Below are positions 36,286 through 45,631 of a DNA stretch of 64,000 nt, piece after piece (position 1 is the stretch's first letter; each line of letters opens with the position of its first letter). The DNA comes from CAYNUJ01 sp964573255 (GTDB taxonomy: Bacteria > Bacteroidota > Ignavibacteria > Ignavibacteriales > Melioribacteraceae): NCBI GenBank assembly GCA_964573255.1, contig CAZNJB010000004.1, positions 55,223 through 119,222 on the forward strand, read 5' to 3'. The notes beneath the pieces are model-generated. The model did no database searches. It was not told the origin of the DNA and saw only the letters and a program-made list of their open reading frames with translations. A program made the translations under genes and the position numbers.

Positions 36286-37311
36286 ATGGGATTCTTAGAC
36301 TTTCTTTCGACTGACATTGCAATTGATTTAGGTACTGCCAATACTTTAATTTGGATAAAAAGCAAAGGCATTGTACTTAATGAACCATCTATTGTTGCAT
36401 TCGATAGAAATACTAAAAAAATAATAGCTTTAGGCAACAAAGCAAAAGAGATGCAGGGAAGGGAGCATCGAGAGATTAGAGTCTCCCGTCCGATGCGCGA
36501 CGGTGTGATTGCGGATTTTGAAATTGCCGAAGGAATGATAAGAGCCTTCATTAAAAGAGTATCTTCCGGTGTTTTCTCTGCGCGCAGAGTTGTTGTTGCG
36601 GTTCCGAGCGGTGTAACGGAAGTTGAAAAAAGAGCCGTAAGGGATAGCGCAGAACATGCCGGTGCAAAAGAAGTTCACTTGATTGCCGAACCGATGGCAG
36701 CGGCTATCGGAATTGATATTGATGTTGAAGAACCTGTCGGTAATATGATAATTGATATTGGTGGAGGTACGACTGAAATTGCAGTTATTGCTCTTTCCGG
36801 TGTTGTAAACGTCGAATCGATTCGCATTGCCGGCGATGAAATGAACAATTCAATTATGCAGTTCTTCAAAAAGAATTATAACCTATTAATCGGAGAAAGA
36901 ACCGCAGAATCTATTAAATGCAAAGTCGGTTCTGCCGTTCCTCTAAAAGAAGAAATTACCATTCAAGTTAAAGGTCGAGATTTAGTTGGCGGAATTCCCA
37001 AAACTTCTGAAGTAAGTTCGGTTGAAATACGCGAAGCATTAAATGAAAATATCATTCAAATAATTGAATCCGTTAAACAAACACTCGAAAGAACTCCTCC
37101 GGAACTCTCTGCTGATATTCTCGATAGAGGTGTTATGTTAACAGGTGGCGGCGCTCTGCTAAAAGGATTGGATGAAAGAATTCGAATGGAGACTAATCTT
37201 CCGGTCCACGTTGCCGAAGACCCGCTTACCGCTGTTGCTCGCGGAGCAGGGAAAGCAATAGAAAATATTAACAAGTATTCTAAAGTGTTTATTAAAAAGA
37301 GAATTTATTAA
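36286..37311 (+). CDS. mreB: Rod shape-determining actin homologue MreB
   Basis: Forms membrane-associated filaments that guide lateral cell-wall synthesis. The ATG at 36286 gives MGFLDFLSTDIAIDLGTANT, the normal N-terminus, so the in-frame start at 36211 inside purH is rejected. Actin-fold motifs: phosphate 1 IDLGTANTLIW, phosphate 2 MIIDIGGGTTEIAVIALSG, and the adenosine motif MLTGGGALLKGLD. Length 341 is standard. It heads mreBCD-mrdA-rodA, so the cell is probably rod-shaped or elongated. Confidence 0.97.
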   Translation: MGFLDFLSTDIAIDLGTANTLIWIKSKGIVLNEPSIVAFDRNTKKIIALGNKAKEMQGREHREIRVSRPMRDGVIADFEIAEGMIRAFIKRVSSGVFSARRVVVAVPSGVTEVEKRAVRDSAEHAGAKEVHLIAEPMAAAIGIDIDVEEPVGNMIIDIGGGTTEIAVIALSGVVNVESIRIAGDEMNNSIMQFFKKNYNLLIGERTAESIKCKVGSAVPLKEEITIQVKGRDLVGGIPKTSEVSSVEIREALNENIIQIIESVKQTLERTPPELSADILDRGVMLTGGGALLKGLDERIRMETNLPVHVAEDPLTAVARGAGKAIENINKYSKVFIKKRIY

Positions 37312-37323
37312 TGGAGTTATTCT

Positions 37324-38148
37324 TTGTTTAAGATATTAAATGATTATAAAGAATATCTTCTCCTAATTCTGCTTTTAATTATAAGTTTAATTCTCTTATC
37401 ACAAAACAACCATCCTAATATCCGGAAAGTACGTAAACTTGCATTCGGTACTTTTGCATATGTTAATTCCACTCTCAATTCAATTAGTGATTTTTTTGAT
37501 GACGATTCCGAATTGAAAAAAGCTAAGGAATTAAATGCTAAACTGATGCTTCAGTTAAATTTACTTCGGGAATACGGACTGGAAAATTTTGAACTCAAAA
37601 GTTTGCTTGCCTATAAAGAAAGATCCGATTTTCAACTTGTTACAGCTAAAGTAATTTCGAGATTAACTTCAAGAACCGAAGGTTCACTTATAATTAACAG
37701 GGGTAAAAAAGATAGTTTATCTACCGGTATGGTTGTGATTAACGAAGAAGGTCTTATTGGACTTATTACCGATGTTACTGAGGATTTTTCTTTAGTAAGG
37801 ACGATTAATAATACTAACTTAAAAGTAACAGTATCCAATCAGCGAAGCAGAGTAAACGGAATAGTAAGTTGGGACGGACAAAAAATGGTAATGAAAAACA
37901 TCCCCACCACTTATGATTTTCAGATTGGGGATAGAGTAATTACTTCGGATTTGAGTACTGTCTATCCGCCTTCTATTCCGGTTGGTATAGTAGTCGAAAA
38001 AGAAACGGATATATCGGGTTTGTTGGGGAATATTATCGTAAAACCTTTTGCCGATCCAGATAAAGCTACTTATTTATTTGTGATAAAATTAGTAATGAGT
38101 AAGCAAATTGATGATTTGGAACTAAACTTGTTTAAGGAAAAGCGATGA
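37324..38148 (+). CDS. mreC: Rod shape-determining protein MreC
   Basis: A 274-residue bitopic membrane protein: one N-terminal helix (YLLLILLLIISLILL), a coiled coil (DDDSELKKAKELNAKLMLQLNLLREYGLENFELKSLL) and the periplasmic beta domains with SLIINRGKKDSLSTGMVVINEEGLIG and the RSRVNGIV motif. It connects MreB to the PBP2-RodA complex. The TTG start at 37324 is preceded by GGAG; no ATG exists nearby. Overlap of 4 nt with mreD. Confidence 0.9.
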   Translation: MFKILNDYKEYLLLILLLIISLILLSQNNHPNIRKVRKLAFGTFAYVNSTLNSISDFFDDDSELKKAKELNAKLMLQLNLLREYGLENFELKSLLAYKERSDFQLVTAKVISRLTSRTEGSLIINRGKKDSLSTGMVVINEEGLIGLITDVTEDFSLVRTINNTNLKVTVSNQRSRVNGIVSWDGQKMVMKNIPTTYDFQIGDRVITSDLSTVYPPSIPVGIVVEKETDISGLLGNIIVKPFADPDKATYLFVIKLVMSKQIDDLELNLFKEKR

Positions 38149-38627
38149 ATCGATTACTTGTTCCTGTGTTATTATTTATTCCGTTAGCGGCTGCTCAATT
38201 ATTGCTGGCTCCGATAATTACGTTTAATTTTATCGGTCCCGACTTTCTTGCAATAATTGTTACTTATTACGGTGTAAGACACGGGCATATTTTCGGTTCA
38301 TTGTATGGTTTTGGAGGAGGCTTGCTTTTCGATTTAATTAGCGGAGGCTTGCTGGGTGCTTCAATGTTTGCTTATACGATAACGGGATTTATCGCCGGAT
38401 ATTTTTATAAAGAGGATGAATATCATCATTTACATTCATTCCAATTTATGGCGGTTGTTTTGTTAACATCGTCAATAGGCTCATTTATTTATTCATTATT
38501 TTCTGGAGCTGAAATAAATTCGTCCTTTCTCTTTTTACTTTTCGAAGAAGCATTGCTGCCCGGGCTCTATACTTCGCTCTTAAGTTTTCCCGTTCTATTC
38601 ATTAGAACCGAAAGGGGAATTCAATGA
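38145..38627 (+). CDS. mreD: Rod shape-determining protein MreD
   Basis: A 160-residue inner-membrane protein with about five hydrophobic segments (LLVPVLLFIPLAAAQLLLAP, FLAIIVTYYGVRHG, YGFGGGLLFDLISGGLLGASMFAYTITGFIAGYF and so on), the GGLLFDLISG motif being typical of MreD. It overlaps mreC by 4 nt and the PBP2 gene by 4 nt. Identification rests on hydropathy, motif and position. Confidence 0.85.
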   Translation: MNRLLVPVLLFIPLAAAQLLLAPIITFNFIGPDFLAIIVTYYGVRHGHIFGSLYGFGGGLLFDLISGGLLGASMFAYTITGFIAGYFYKEDEYHHLHSFQFMAVVLLTSSIGSFIYSLFSGAEINSSFLFLLFEEALLPGLYTSLLSFPVLFIRTERGIQ

Positions 38628-40411
38628 TAGATTCAATCGATATGATTGTTCGCAGAAGGATTGTTTTTATCATAATAGCGGGTATGGTTGCAATTATTTC
38701 ATTTAAATTATTTAGACTTCAAATACTGGATCGTGCAACTTTTGAAGAAAAGAGTCGTGAAAATTCGATCAGAAAAATAGTTGTTGACGCACCGAGAGGA
38801 ATTTTTTTAGATAGAAACGGTCAAGTCCTTATAAGCAATAAGCCTTCTTACGATATTCAAATTATTCCTTATGAATACGATAAATCATTGAACCCTATAC
38901 TCGAAAAAGTTTTACAACTTGATTCCGGTTATGTCGAATCGGTTCTAAAAAAATACAAGATGTATTCCAAATACGCCCCTCGTCTAATTAAGCGTGATGT
39001 TTCCTTCGATGTTATTTCCTGGTATGAAGAAAATGCAGGAAAGTTGCCCGGTGTTCAGTATGAAGTAGGTATGCAACGGGATTATTCATTCGGTGTTAAC
39101 GGTGCGCACATGTTCGGATATCTCAATGAAATTAGTGCCGCAATGTTAAATAAAAATAAAGATAAATATGACTTGGGTGATTTTGTGGGAGTTAGCGGAC
39201 TGGAAAAAACCTACGAAAAATATCTTCGCGGTGAAAAGGGGTACAGATTGCTTGTAGTAGATTCACGCGGTAAACCAATTCGAAATTATGAGAACGGTAA
39301 GAAAGATAAATCGCCCACTAAAGGGATGGATTTAGTTTTAACGATAGACAAAGCTACGCAGGTTAAAGCGGAAGAATTATTTAAAGATAAGCGGGGAGCC
39401 TTAGTTGCACTTAATCCGAAAAACGGAGAAGTAATTGCCTTCCTGAGTGCACCGGAATATGATCTTTCCGAATTTGGTAAAGTGAAATCGATAGAGTATT
39501 TGAGGCAATTGAACACCGACGATTCGAAGCCTCTTTTCAATAGAGTTACAATGTCAATTTTATCGCCCGGTTCAACTTTTAAAATGCTTGTTGCTTTGGC
39601 TATGCTTCAGGAGGGTGTAATTTCCACTACCGATAGGATAGTATGTAAGGGCGGTCTTCAAATCGGCAATAGGTTTTTTAAGTGTACTCACGTTCACGGA
39701 AAGGTGAATGTTATTGAAGCAATCGAAAAGTCTTGCAACACATTTTTCTATAATTATATCTTTAAGCTCGGATTGGATAATTATGAAAAATATTCTAAAA
39801 AGTTTGGATTTGGTTCCAAGACCGGGCTAGATATTCCTTCGGAGGCCAGGGGTATTGTCCCTTCTAAACAATATTATGACAGAGTTTACGGCAAAGGAAA
39901 TTGGAATCGCGGGCAGTTGATAAGTTTATCGATAGGGCAAGGTGAATTAAGCGTTACTCCGATGCAATTAGCGCAATATACAGCATTGCTTGCTAACGGA
40001 GGTTTTTCTATTAAGCCACATCTTGTAAAAGCATTGAAGAATAGTGAACTTAATTCTACGGAATTACTTCGCTTCGATACTTTAAGGGTGAGCGGTATAT
40101 CGAAGAAATATTGGGATACAATACGAAAAGGGATGTACAATGTTGTAAACGGCAAAGGTACTGCAACAAATATTAAGATGAAAGAAATAAAAATTGCCGG
40201 TAAAACAGGAACTGTACAAAATCCGCACGGAGCCGACCACGCTTTATTTATTGCCTTTGCTCCTTATGATGACCCGCAAATAGCGGTAGTGGTTTTAGTT
40301 GAAAATGTTGGATACGGTTCAACTTATGCTGCACCGATTGCACAGGAAATAATTAAAACTTATCTGCGCTATAAAGAACCCGATTCGGAAAATGCTTTGG
40401 TGAGAAATTAA
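38624..40411 (+). CDS. mrdA: Penicillin-binding protein 2 (peptidoglycan D,D-transpeptidase)
   Basis: Monofunctional class B transpeptidase that crosslinks peptidoglycan during elongation, partner of RodA. It has a single N-terminal membrane helix (IVFIIIAGMVAIISFKLF), the PBP dimer domain (ENSIRKIVVDAPRGIFLDRNG), and the transpeptidase domain with active-site S317 in SPGSTFKML, the SCN motif in EKSCNTF and KTG in AGKTGTVQNPHG. Length 595. The rodA start shares a base with its stop (TAATG). Confidence 0.93.
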   Translation: MIDSIDMIVRRRIVFIIIAGMVAIISFKLFRLQILDRATFEEKSRENSIRKIVVDAPRGIFLDRNGQVLISNKPSYDIQIIPYEYDKSLNPILEKVLQLDSGYVESVLKKYKMYSKYAPRLIKRDVSFDVISWYEENAGKLPGVQYEVGMQRDYSFGVNGAHMFGYLNEISAAMLNKNKDKYDLGDFVGVSGLEKTYEKYLRGEKGYRLLVVDSRGKPIRNYENGKKDKSPTKGMDLVLTIDKATQVKAEELFKDKRGALVALNPKNGEVIAFLSAPEYDLSEFGKVKSIEYLRQLNTDDSKPLFNRVTMSILSPGSTFKMLVALAMLQEGVISTTDRIVCKGGLQIGNRFFKCTHVHGKVNVIEAIEKSCNTFFYNYIFKLGLDNYEKYSKKFGFGSKTGLDIPSEARGIVPSKQYYDRVYGKGNWNRGQLISLSIGQGELSVTPMQLAQYTALLANGGFSIKPHLVKALKNSELNSTELLRFDTLRVSGISKKYWDTIRKGMYNVVNGKGTATNIKMKEIKIAGKTGTVQNPHGADHALFIAFAPYDDPQIAVVVLVENVGYGSTYAAPIAQEIIKTYLRYKEPDSENALVRN

Positions 40412-41640
40412 TGCGAATTAGTTATAACATAAAAGATAAATTTGATTTGAATGTTTTTGCAAGCGTTATTGCCTTAGTAATAATAGGGCTTGCGGCAATT
40501 TACAGCTCAACTATTAATCATCCTACAGCGAGCGGGAATTTTCAGAAGCAATTAATTTGGGCCTTCGTATCGCTCGGTACTTTTTTCATTATATATTTTT
40601 TACCAAAGCAAACATTTCGTGTTTTGGCTCTACCATCCTATGTAATTACAATTTTTCTATTGTTAGCTGTTCTTGTGATGGGACATAAAGTTTACGGCGC
40701 ACGCAGCTGGATGAACTTAGGACCTTTCGGATTTCAGCCGTCGGAATTTGCAAAGATCAGTGTGATTCTAATGCTTTCCTACTGGCTTTCGAGAGGCAAT
40801 AGAGATATAAATAACATTACCGATTTGGTTGTAGCTTTAGCAATCGGTTTTTTGCCGATAGTATTAATTTTATTGGAACCTGATTTAGGTACAGCTATTG
40901 TTTTTACTGTTATCACATTGTTTTTAATTTTTTGGGCGGGAATAAATCTCTTTGCATTATTTGTTGTACTTTCACCTGGAATAATAATGCTAGCTTCTCT
41001 ATTCGGTTTCGGGGCAATGCTGCTTGCATTGGCGGGAGTGATTGTCGCGTTGTTTTATTTTAAGCGGAATTTGTTTACAAGCGCATCTGTTTTCGTAATG
41101 AATTTAGCTTCCGGCTTTTTCTTTGATTACGGTTTTAAATTGCTTAAGCCCCACCAGCAAAAGCGAATAGAATCTTTTATAGATCCTTCTGCCGATCCTT
41201 TGGGGTATGGTTATAATGCATTACAAGCCAAGGTTGCTATCGGTTCAGGTGGATTTTTAGGTAAGGGATTTCTTCACGGCAATCAAACCCAGTTAAGATT
41301 TATTCCTGAACAATGGACTGATTTTATTTTTTGTGTTGTTGGAGAAGAGTTCGGCTTTTTAGGAAGCCTCATTTTAGTTATATTATTTGCCATTATACTA
41401 TTTCGATTTCTCGATATTGCTTCCAACTCCAAAGACAAATTTAGCAGTCTCGTTGTTATTGGCGTACTCACAATATTCTTCGTTCATTTTGCTGTAAACA
41501 TCGGGATGAATATCGGACTATCTCCGGTAATAGGAATCCCTCTTCCGTTCGTTAGTTACGGGGGAAGTTCCTTGTTGTCTAATTTTATTCTTTTAGGAAT
41601 AGTGTTTAATATTTATAGAAATAGAAAAGAGAGTGCATAA
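40411..41640 (+). CDS. rodA: Peptidoglycan polymerase RodA (SEDS family)
   Basis: A polytopic SEDS glycosyltransferase of 409 residues polymerising lipid II with PBP2. Signature regions: YGARSWMNLGPFGFQPSEFAKI, LLEPDLGTAIVF, YNALQAKVAIGSGGFLGKGFLHGNQTQLRFIPEQWTDFIFCVVGEEFGFLGS (with the catalytic-region residues) and GIPLPFVSYGGSSLL. The stop overlaps the pyrF ATG by 1 nt. It is slightly longer than E. coli RodA because of an extra hydrophobic segment before the periplasmic loop. Confidence 0.94.
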   Translation: MRISYNIKDKFDLNVFASVIALVIIGLAAIYSSTINHPTASGNFQKQLIWAFVSLGTFFIIYFLPKQTFRVLALPSYVITIFLLLAVLVMGHKVYGARSWMNLGPFGFQPSEFAKISVILMLSYWLSRGNRDINNITDLVVALAIGFLPIVLILLEPDLGTAIVFTVITLFLIFWAGINLFALFVVLSPGIIMLASLFGFGAMLLALAGVIVALFYFKRNLFTSASVFVMNLASGFFFDYGFKLLKPHQQKRIESFIDPSADPLGYGYNALQAKVAIGSGGFLGKGFLHGNQTQLRFIPEQWTDFIFCVVGEEFGFLGSLILVILFAIILFRFLDIASNSKDKFSSLVVIGVLTIFFVHFAVNIGMNIGLSPVIGIPLPFVSYGGSSLLSNFILLGIVFNIYRNRKESA

Positions 41641-42437
41641 TGAATCCAATTGAAAAAATTCAAAATAAACTAAATGATGGCAAACATATATGTGTTGGGT
41701 TGGATAGTGATATAAACAAAATACCAAAGCACTTGCTCAACGAACAAAATCCATTATTGGAGTTCAACAAAAAAATTATTTCCGCTACAAAAGAACATGC
41801 AGCTGCATATAAATTGAATTTTGCTTTCTACGAAGCTTTGGGAAGTAAGGGGATAGAAATTATGGCGCAAACTTTGGAATTTATCCCCTCGGATATTTTA
41901 ACTATAGCAGATGCAAAAAGGGGAGATATTGGAAATACTTGCGATAAATATGCTCAAGCAATATTTGACGAATTAAATTTTGATTCCATTACGCTTGCTC
42001 CTTATATGGGGTATGATTCAATTAAACCATTCTTAAACTATCGCGATAAAATTCATTTTGTTCTCGGCTTAACTTCAAATAAGTCTAATGAGGATTTCGA
42101 AAAATTAAAACTTGCAGACGGAAAATATTTATACCAAAAGGTAATTGAAAAAATCAATGAATGGAATGCTGACAAAAATATGGGCGTGGTATTCGGTGCA
42201 ACTAATTCCGAAGAGTTACGAGAAAATTTAGAACTTCTGAAAAATTTATATGTTTTATTACCCGGTGTGGGCGCACAAGGAGGAAGTTTAAGTGAGATCA
42301 GTTCTATTTTTTCTTCTAGAGGAATGAATGATTATATTGTTAATATAAGTCGTGGTATAATCTTTTGTGATTCTTCCGAAAATTTTGAAGTTAAAGTGGG
42401 CGAACAAATGGCTGAATATCAAAGTCAGTTGTTTTAA
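41640..42437 (+). CDS. pyrF: Orotidine 5'-phosphate decarboxylase (long, type 2)
   Basis: Catalyses OMP to UMP. The DAKRGDIGNT motif contains the catalytic Asp-Lys-Asp array, preceded by AYKLNFAFYEALGSKGIE and followed by TLAPYMGYDSIKPF, PGVGAQGG and NISRGIIF. The 265-residue length with the DAKRGDI rather than DLKLHDI signature places it in the longer bacterial/mycobacterial subgroup. Last gene of the overlapping purN-to-pyrF run. Confidence 0.94.
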   Translation: MNPIEKIQNKLNDGKHICVGLDSDINKIPKHLLNEQNPLLEFNKKIISATKEHAAAYKLNFAFYEALGSKGIEIMAQTLEFIPSDILTIADAKRGDIGNTCDKYAQAIFDELNFDSITLAPYMGYDSIKPFLNYRDKIHFVLGLTSNKSNEDFEKLKLADGKYLYQKVIEKINEWNADKNMGVVFGATNSEELRENLELLKNLYVLLPGVGAQGGSLSEISSIFSSRGMNDYIVNISRGIIFCDSSENFEVKVGEQMAEYQSQLF

Positions 42438-42447
42438 ATTAAATTTG

Positions 42448-42478
42448 TTGGTTTTTAAATATATAAATGCTATTTTTA
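42448..42478 (+). promoter_or_regulatory. Putative promoter upstream of the DUF2851 gene
   Basis: TTG (42448-42450), a 20-nt spacer and TATTTTTA (42471-42478) closely match the Bacteroidetes-type arrangement, apart from the last base of the -7 element. It starts 76 nt before the ATG. Confidence 0.45.
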
Positions 42479-42553
42479 GTGCAGTTGGATGTCCTTTTAT
42501 AAAAATCTTCTGCCCGCTATTGGTGGAAAGTTCAAAAAAAATTTGAGGCAAAA

Positions 42554-44035
42554 ATGCATCGGACACCGAAAATGTACGAGAAAGAACTTTATTCTGTTTG
42601 GCAGAATAAAGTTAATCATACCGAATTATCTACTAGATCTGGTTCTGAAATCGAAATTGTTGATCCCGGTGAATTTAACGAAGATTCTTCCGGACCGGAT
42701 TTTTTGAACGCAAGAATTAAAATAGGCAACCTTACTTATGTGGGTGATGTTGAAATCGATAAGGAATATAATGATTGGAAACATCACGGACATAACATTG
42801 ATAAAAAGTATAATAAAGTAATCCTTCACGTTTGTTTCCAAAATAAATTTAAGCAGAGTTATGTCTATACAAAAGATGGTAGAAAAATTCCGTCGCTTTG
42901 TTTAGCCGATTTCCTCAGTGAAGATGAAATTCAAAAAATTAGTAAACAGATTCAGGATAAGAATAAAGAGTTAGCATATAAGCTCAAATGTCTCGAGCAC
43001 CAAGATGAGATACAACTTTTTATGAAGAAAAAGTTTGTTGCTCAACTTGGCATTAAACGTTTCGAAAAAAAATGTTTGAGATTTTATAGCAGACTGAAAG
43101 ATTTGAAATATCTAAACGATCTTCAAATAAAAGAACCTGATATTAATTACGATTTGAGTGAAGAATATCAAAACCGCAAATTCAATCCTGAAGATTTTAA
43201 AGATAAGCAATTATGGCAGCAGTTATTGTATGAGTTTCTTTTTGAAGCCTTGGGATATTCCAAAAATAAGAATGCGATGTTAAAATTGGCTCGCTTAATA
43301 AATTTGGATTTCATCAATAAATTAGGGAATGATTCCGATCTTCATTTAAGATTAGAGACTGCATTTTATTACATATCTGGTTTAGCTCCAAAACAAGAAA
43401 CGCTTCAAGATAATGGAAAGTCGAACTACGTAAACAAATTAGTTGAAAACTGGGAGATTATAAGTAGAATTTATAACGGCAGTTTAATGGATGAAACGGA
43501 GTGGCATTTCTTCAAATTGAGACCGCAGAACTTTCCCACGATTAGAATTGCCGGTGGAATAGATATTTTAATGCAACTGCTATACGGCGATTTGATTCCG
43601 AAAATTATTAAGAAATTTTCTGAAATCAGGAAAACCTCTATTTTAATTGGTGCAATCAGAAGTCTGTTTATTGTAAAATCGCACGGCTATTGGCAAAAAC
43701 ATTATGTGTTCGATAAGCAAAGTTCCACCGAAATAAAGTATTTTATCGGTTCCGCTCGTGCAGACGAAATAATGATTAATGTAATCTTACCCTTCCTTTC
43801 AGTTTACTTTGAAATCTTCGGAAAGACGGAACTATCTAAAAAAGTGTTATACGTTTATAATTCATTCCATCAAAATAACACGAATAAAATTGTGCATAAT
43901 ATAGCGGAAAACATTGGAATGACATCCAATTTAACGAAGACTGTTTATATACAAGGAATGATAGAATTATTCCGCAGTTATTGCTCTAAGGGAAAATGCC
44001 TTGAATGTGATTTCGGAAAGAAAATATTTAATTAG
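42554..44035 (+). CDS. DUF2851 family protein
   Basis: A 493-residue soluble protein conserved in Bacteroidota and Chlorobiota relatives with no established function. Diagnostic pieces: MYEKELYSVWQNK at the N-terminus, VDPGEFNEDSSGPDFLNARIKIG, GDVEIDKEYNDWKHHGHNIDKKYNKVILHV, FFKLRPQNFPTIRIA, and a C-terminal YCSKGKCLECDFG cysteine cluster. Its N-terminal half looks like a nuclease-type fold in related annotations, but this is not established. It converges with the BFN gene, overlapping it by 8 nt. Confidence 0.9.
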   Translation: MHRTPKMYEKELYSVWQNKVNHTELSTRSGSEIEIVDPGEFNEDSSGPDFLNARIKIGNLTYVGDVEIDKEYNDWKHHGHNIDKKYNKVILHVCFQNKFKQSYVYTKDGRKIPSLCLADFLSEDEIQKISKQIQDKNKELAYKLKCLEHQDEIQLFMKKKFVAQLGIKRFEKKCLRFYSRLKDLKYLNDLQIKEPDINYDLSEEYQNRKFNPEDFKDKQLWQQLLYEFLFEALGYSKNKNAMLKLARLINLDFINKLGNDSDLHLRLETAFYYISGLAPKQETLQDNGKSNYVNKLVENWEIISRIYNGSLMDETEWHFFKLRPQNFPTIRIAGGIDILMQLLYGDLIPKIIKKFSEIRKTSILIGAIRSLFIVKSHGYWQKHYVFDKQSSTEIKYFIGSARADEIMINVILPFLSVYFEIFGKTELSKKVLYVYNSFHQNNTNKIVHNIAENIGMTSNLTKTVYIQGMIELFRSYCSKGKCLECDFGKKIFN

Positions 44036-44639
44036 TTGTCCCTTTTAATCTTTTAATCTCATCCCGCAGTTTTGCTGCCCTTTCGTAATCCTCTTTTTCG
44101 AGTGCTATTCTTAATTGATCTTGTAATGCAGCTATTTGAGCATCTTTTCCTGCGGTAAAAGATTTTGCTTCGGGAGTTTCAAAAGGATCATCCTCGTCAA
44201 TTGCTTCTTCCGGAGAAATTTCTTCTTCACCGGATGGTACAAACGAAGCAGCGCGCATCACATCTTCTGAAACAAAAATTGGTGTTTTAGTTCTTACTGC
44301 CAAAGCTATAGCATCGCTAGGGCGTGAATCAATTTCGTTGGTTAAGCCGGATATCTCTATAATGATTCTTCCGTAAAAGGTATTATCTCTCAAATCACTT
44401 ATTATTACTTCCTGGATAGAACCGCCCAAACTTTCGATTACGGATTTCATTAAATCGTGAGTTAATGGTCTAGGTGGTTTGATACCTTCCAATTCTAAAG
44501 CAATAGATTGAGCTTCGAAGGTGCCAATAATAATTGGCAATCTTCTTAAACCGTAAGTCTCTTTCAGCAGGAGGGCATATGCGCCTCCTGCCGAAGGACT
44601 TGATGATAAACCTAATATTTCAACTTGAACTTTATCCAA
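44028..44639 (-). CDS. Bifunctional nuclease (BFN/DUF151) with C-terminal UvrB/C-type motif
   Basis: A 203-residue protein. The N-terminal BFN domain (VQVEILGLSSSPSAGGAYALLLKE...LPIIIGTFEAQSIALELEG, then RPSDAIALAVRTKTPIFVSE) is a conserved bacterial/plant domain with nuclease activity reported in plants. The last ~35 residues (IAALQDQLRIALEKEDYERAAKLRDEIKRLK) are a UVR helical hairpin, a protein interaction motif found in UvrB, ClpC and McsA. It ends 8 nt inside the convergent DUF2851 gene and lies 8 nt downstream of etfA, so it could be cotranscribed with etfBA. Confidence 0.88.
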   Translation of the reverse strand: MDKVQVEILGLSSSPSAGGAYALLLKETYGLRRLPIIIGTFEAQSIALELEGIKPPRPLTHDLMKSVIESLGGSIQEVIISDLRDNTFYGRIIIEISGLTNEIDSRPSDAIALAVRTKTPIFVSEDVMRAASFVPSGEEEISPEEAIDEDDPFETPEAKSFTAGKDAQIAALQDQLRIALEKEDYERAAKLRDEIKRLKGTTN

Positions 44640-44647
44640 AGTACTTC

Positions 44648-45625
44648 CTATCCGGCTTTAATCTTTTTTATTTCGTTTATCAATTCAGGTACTATTTCAA
44701 ATACATCGCCAACCATACCGTAATCGGCAACTTGAAAAATAGGTGCATCACCGTCTTTATTGATAGCAACAATGTATTTTGAAGAACGCATACCAGCTAA
44801 GTGTTGAATAGCGCCGCTGATTCCTAGAGCAATATACAAGTTTGGAGAAACAGTTTTACCTGTCTGACCAACTTGTTCTGCATGAGGTCTCCAGCCGGCG
44901 TCTACGGCAGCTCTAGAAGCTCCCGTTGCAGCACCTAATTCTTTTGCTAAATCTTCAACCAAATTCCAGTTTTCCGGTCCTTTTAATCCTCTACCTCCGG
45001 AAACTATAATTTCGGCTTCCGCAACATCCAGTTTACCTTCTGCTTTTGTTTCCGCAACTACTTTTGTGCTCAAATCAACATTGTCGAGTAAGAATTCTTC
45101 AATTTGAGCTTCAACATCTGAACTGGCTTCAGCTGGAAATACATTCGGGCGTACGGTAAATATTTTCTTATCACTCTTAATAACCACATCAATTAAAGCT
45201 TTACCTGCGTATACAGGTCTGGTAGCTAAAAGGTTTCCATCTTCGCTCGAGAATTCAACGCAATCCATTGCGATACCGGCATCAAGTTTAGCTGCAATTC
45301 TCGGTGCCAAATCTTTACCCATAGCTGTATTAGAAAGAACCAAAATATCCGCTCCGGCTTGCTCCATAAATTCTGTGAGAGCTTTAGCATAAGCAGATGA
45401 TGAATATTTGTCGAGCTCACTATTTTTGAGAAAATTAACTTTATCGATTCCAAATTTACCAACACCGGATAAGTTATTTATTTCTGATCCGATAGTTACT
45501 GCTTCAACACTGCCTCCATCCAACTCTGAAATTTTCTTGGCTGCATTAAAAGCTTGTAGGGAAGCTTTTTTTATTTCTCCACTACGTTGTTCCAAAAAGA
45601 CTAAAATTTTATTTGCCATCTTCAA
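44648..45625 (-). CDS. etfA: Electron transfer flavoprotein, alpha subunit
   Basis: Binds FAD and passes electrons from acyl-CoA and other dehydrogenases to the quinone pool. The C-terminal FAD domain is clear: VSGGRGLKGPENW, GAATGASRAAVDAGW, VGQTGKTVSPNLYIALGISGAIQHLAGM and KYIVAINKDGDAPIF. The N-terminal domain carries LSNTAMGKDLAPRIAAKL. It is 6 nt downstream of etfB in the same transcript. The nearby acyl-CoA ligase (49455-51158) hints at fatty-acid degradation. Confidence 0.95.
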   Translation of the reverse strand: MKMANKILVFLEQRSGEIKKASLQAFNAAKKISELDGGSVEAVTIGSEINNLSGVGKFGIDKVNFLKNSELDKYSSSAYAKALTEFMEQAGADILVLSNTAMGKDLAPRIAAKLDAGIAMDCVEFSSEDGNLLATRPVYAGKALIDVVIKSDKKIFTVRPNVFPAEASSDVEAQIEEFLLDNVDLSTKVVAETKAEGKLDVAEAEIIVSGGRGLKGPENWNLVEDLAKELGAATGASRAAVDAGWRPHAEQVGQTGKTVSPNLYIALGISGAIQHLAGMRSSKYIVAINKDGDAPIFQVADYGMVGDVFEIVPELINEIKKIKAG

Positions 45626-45631
45626 TTCTCC

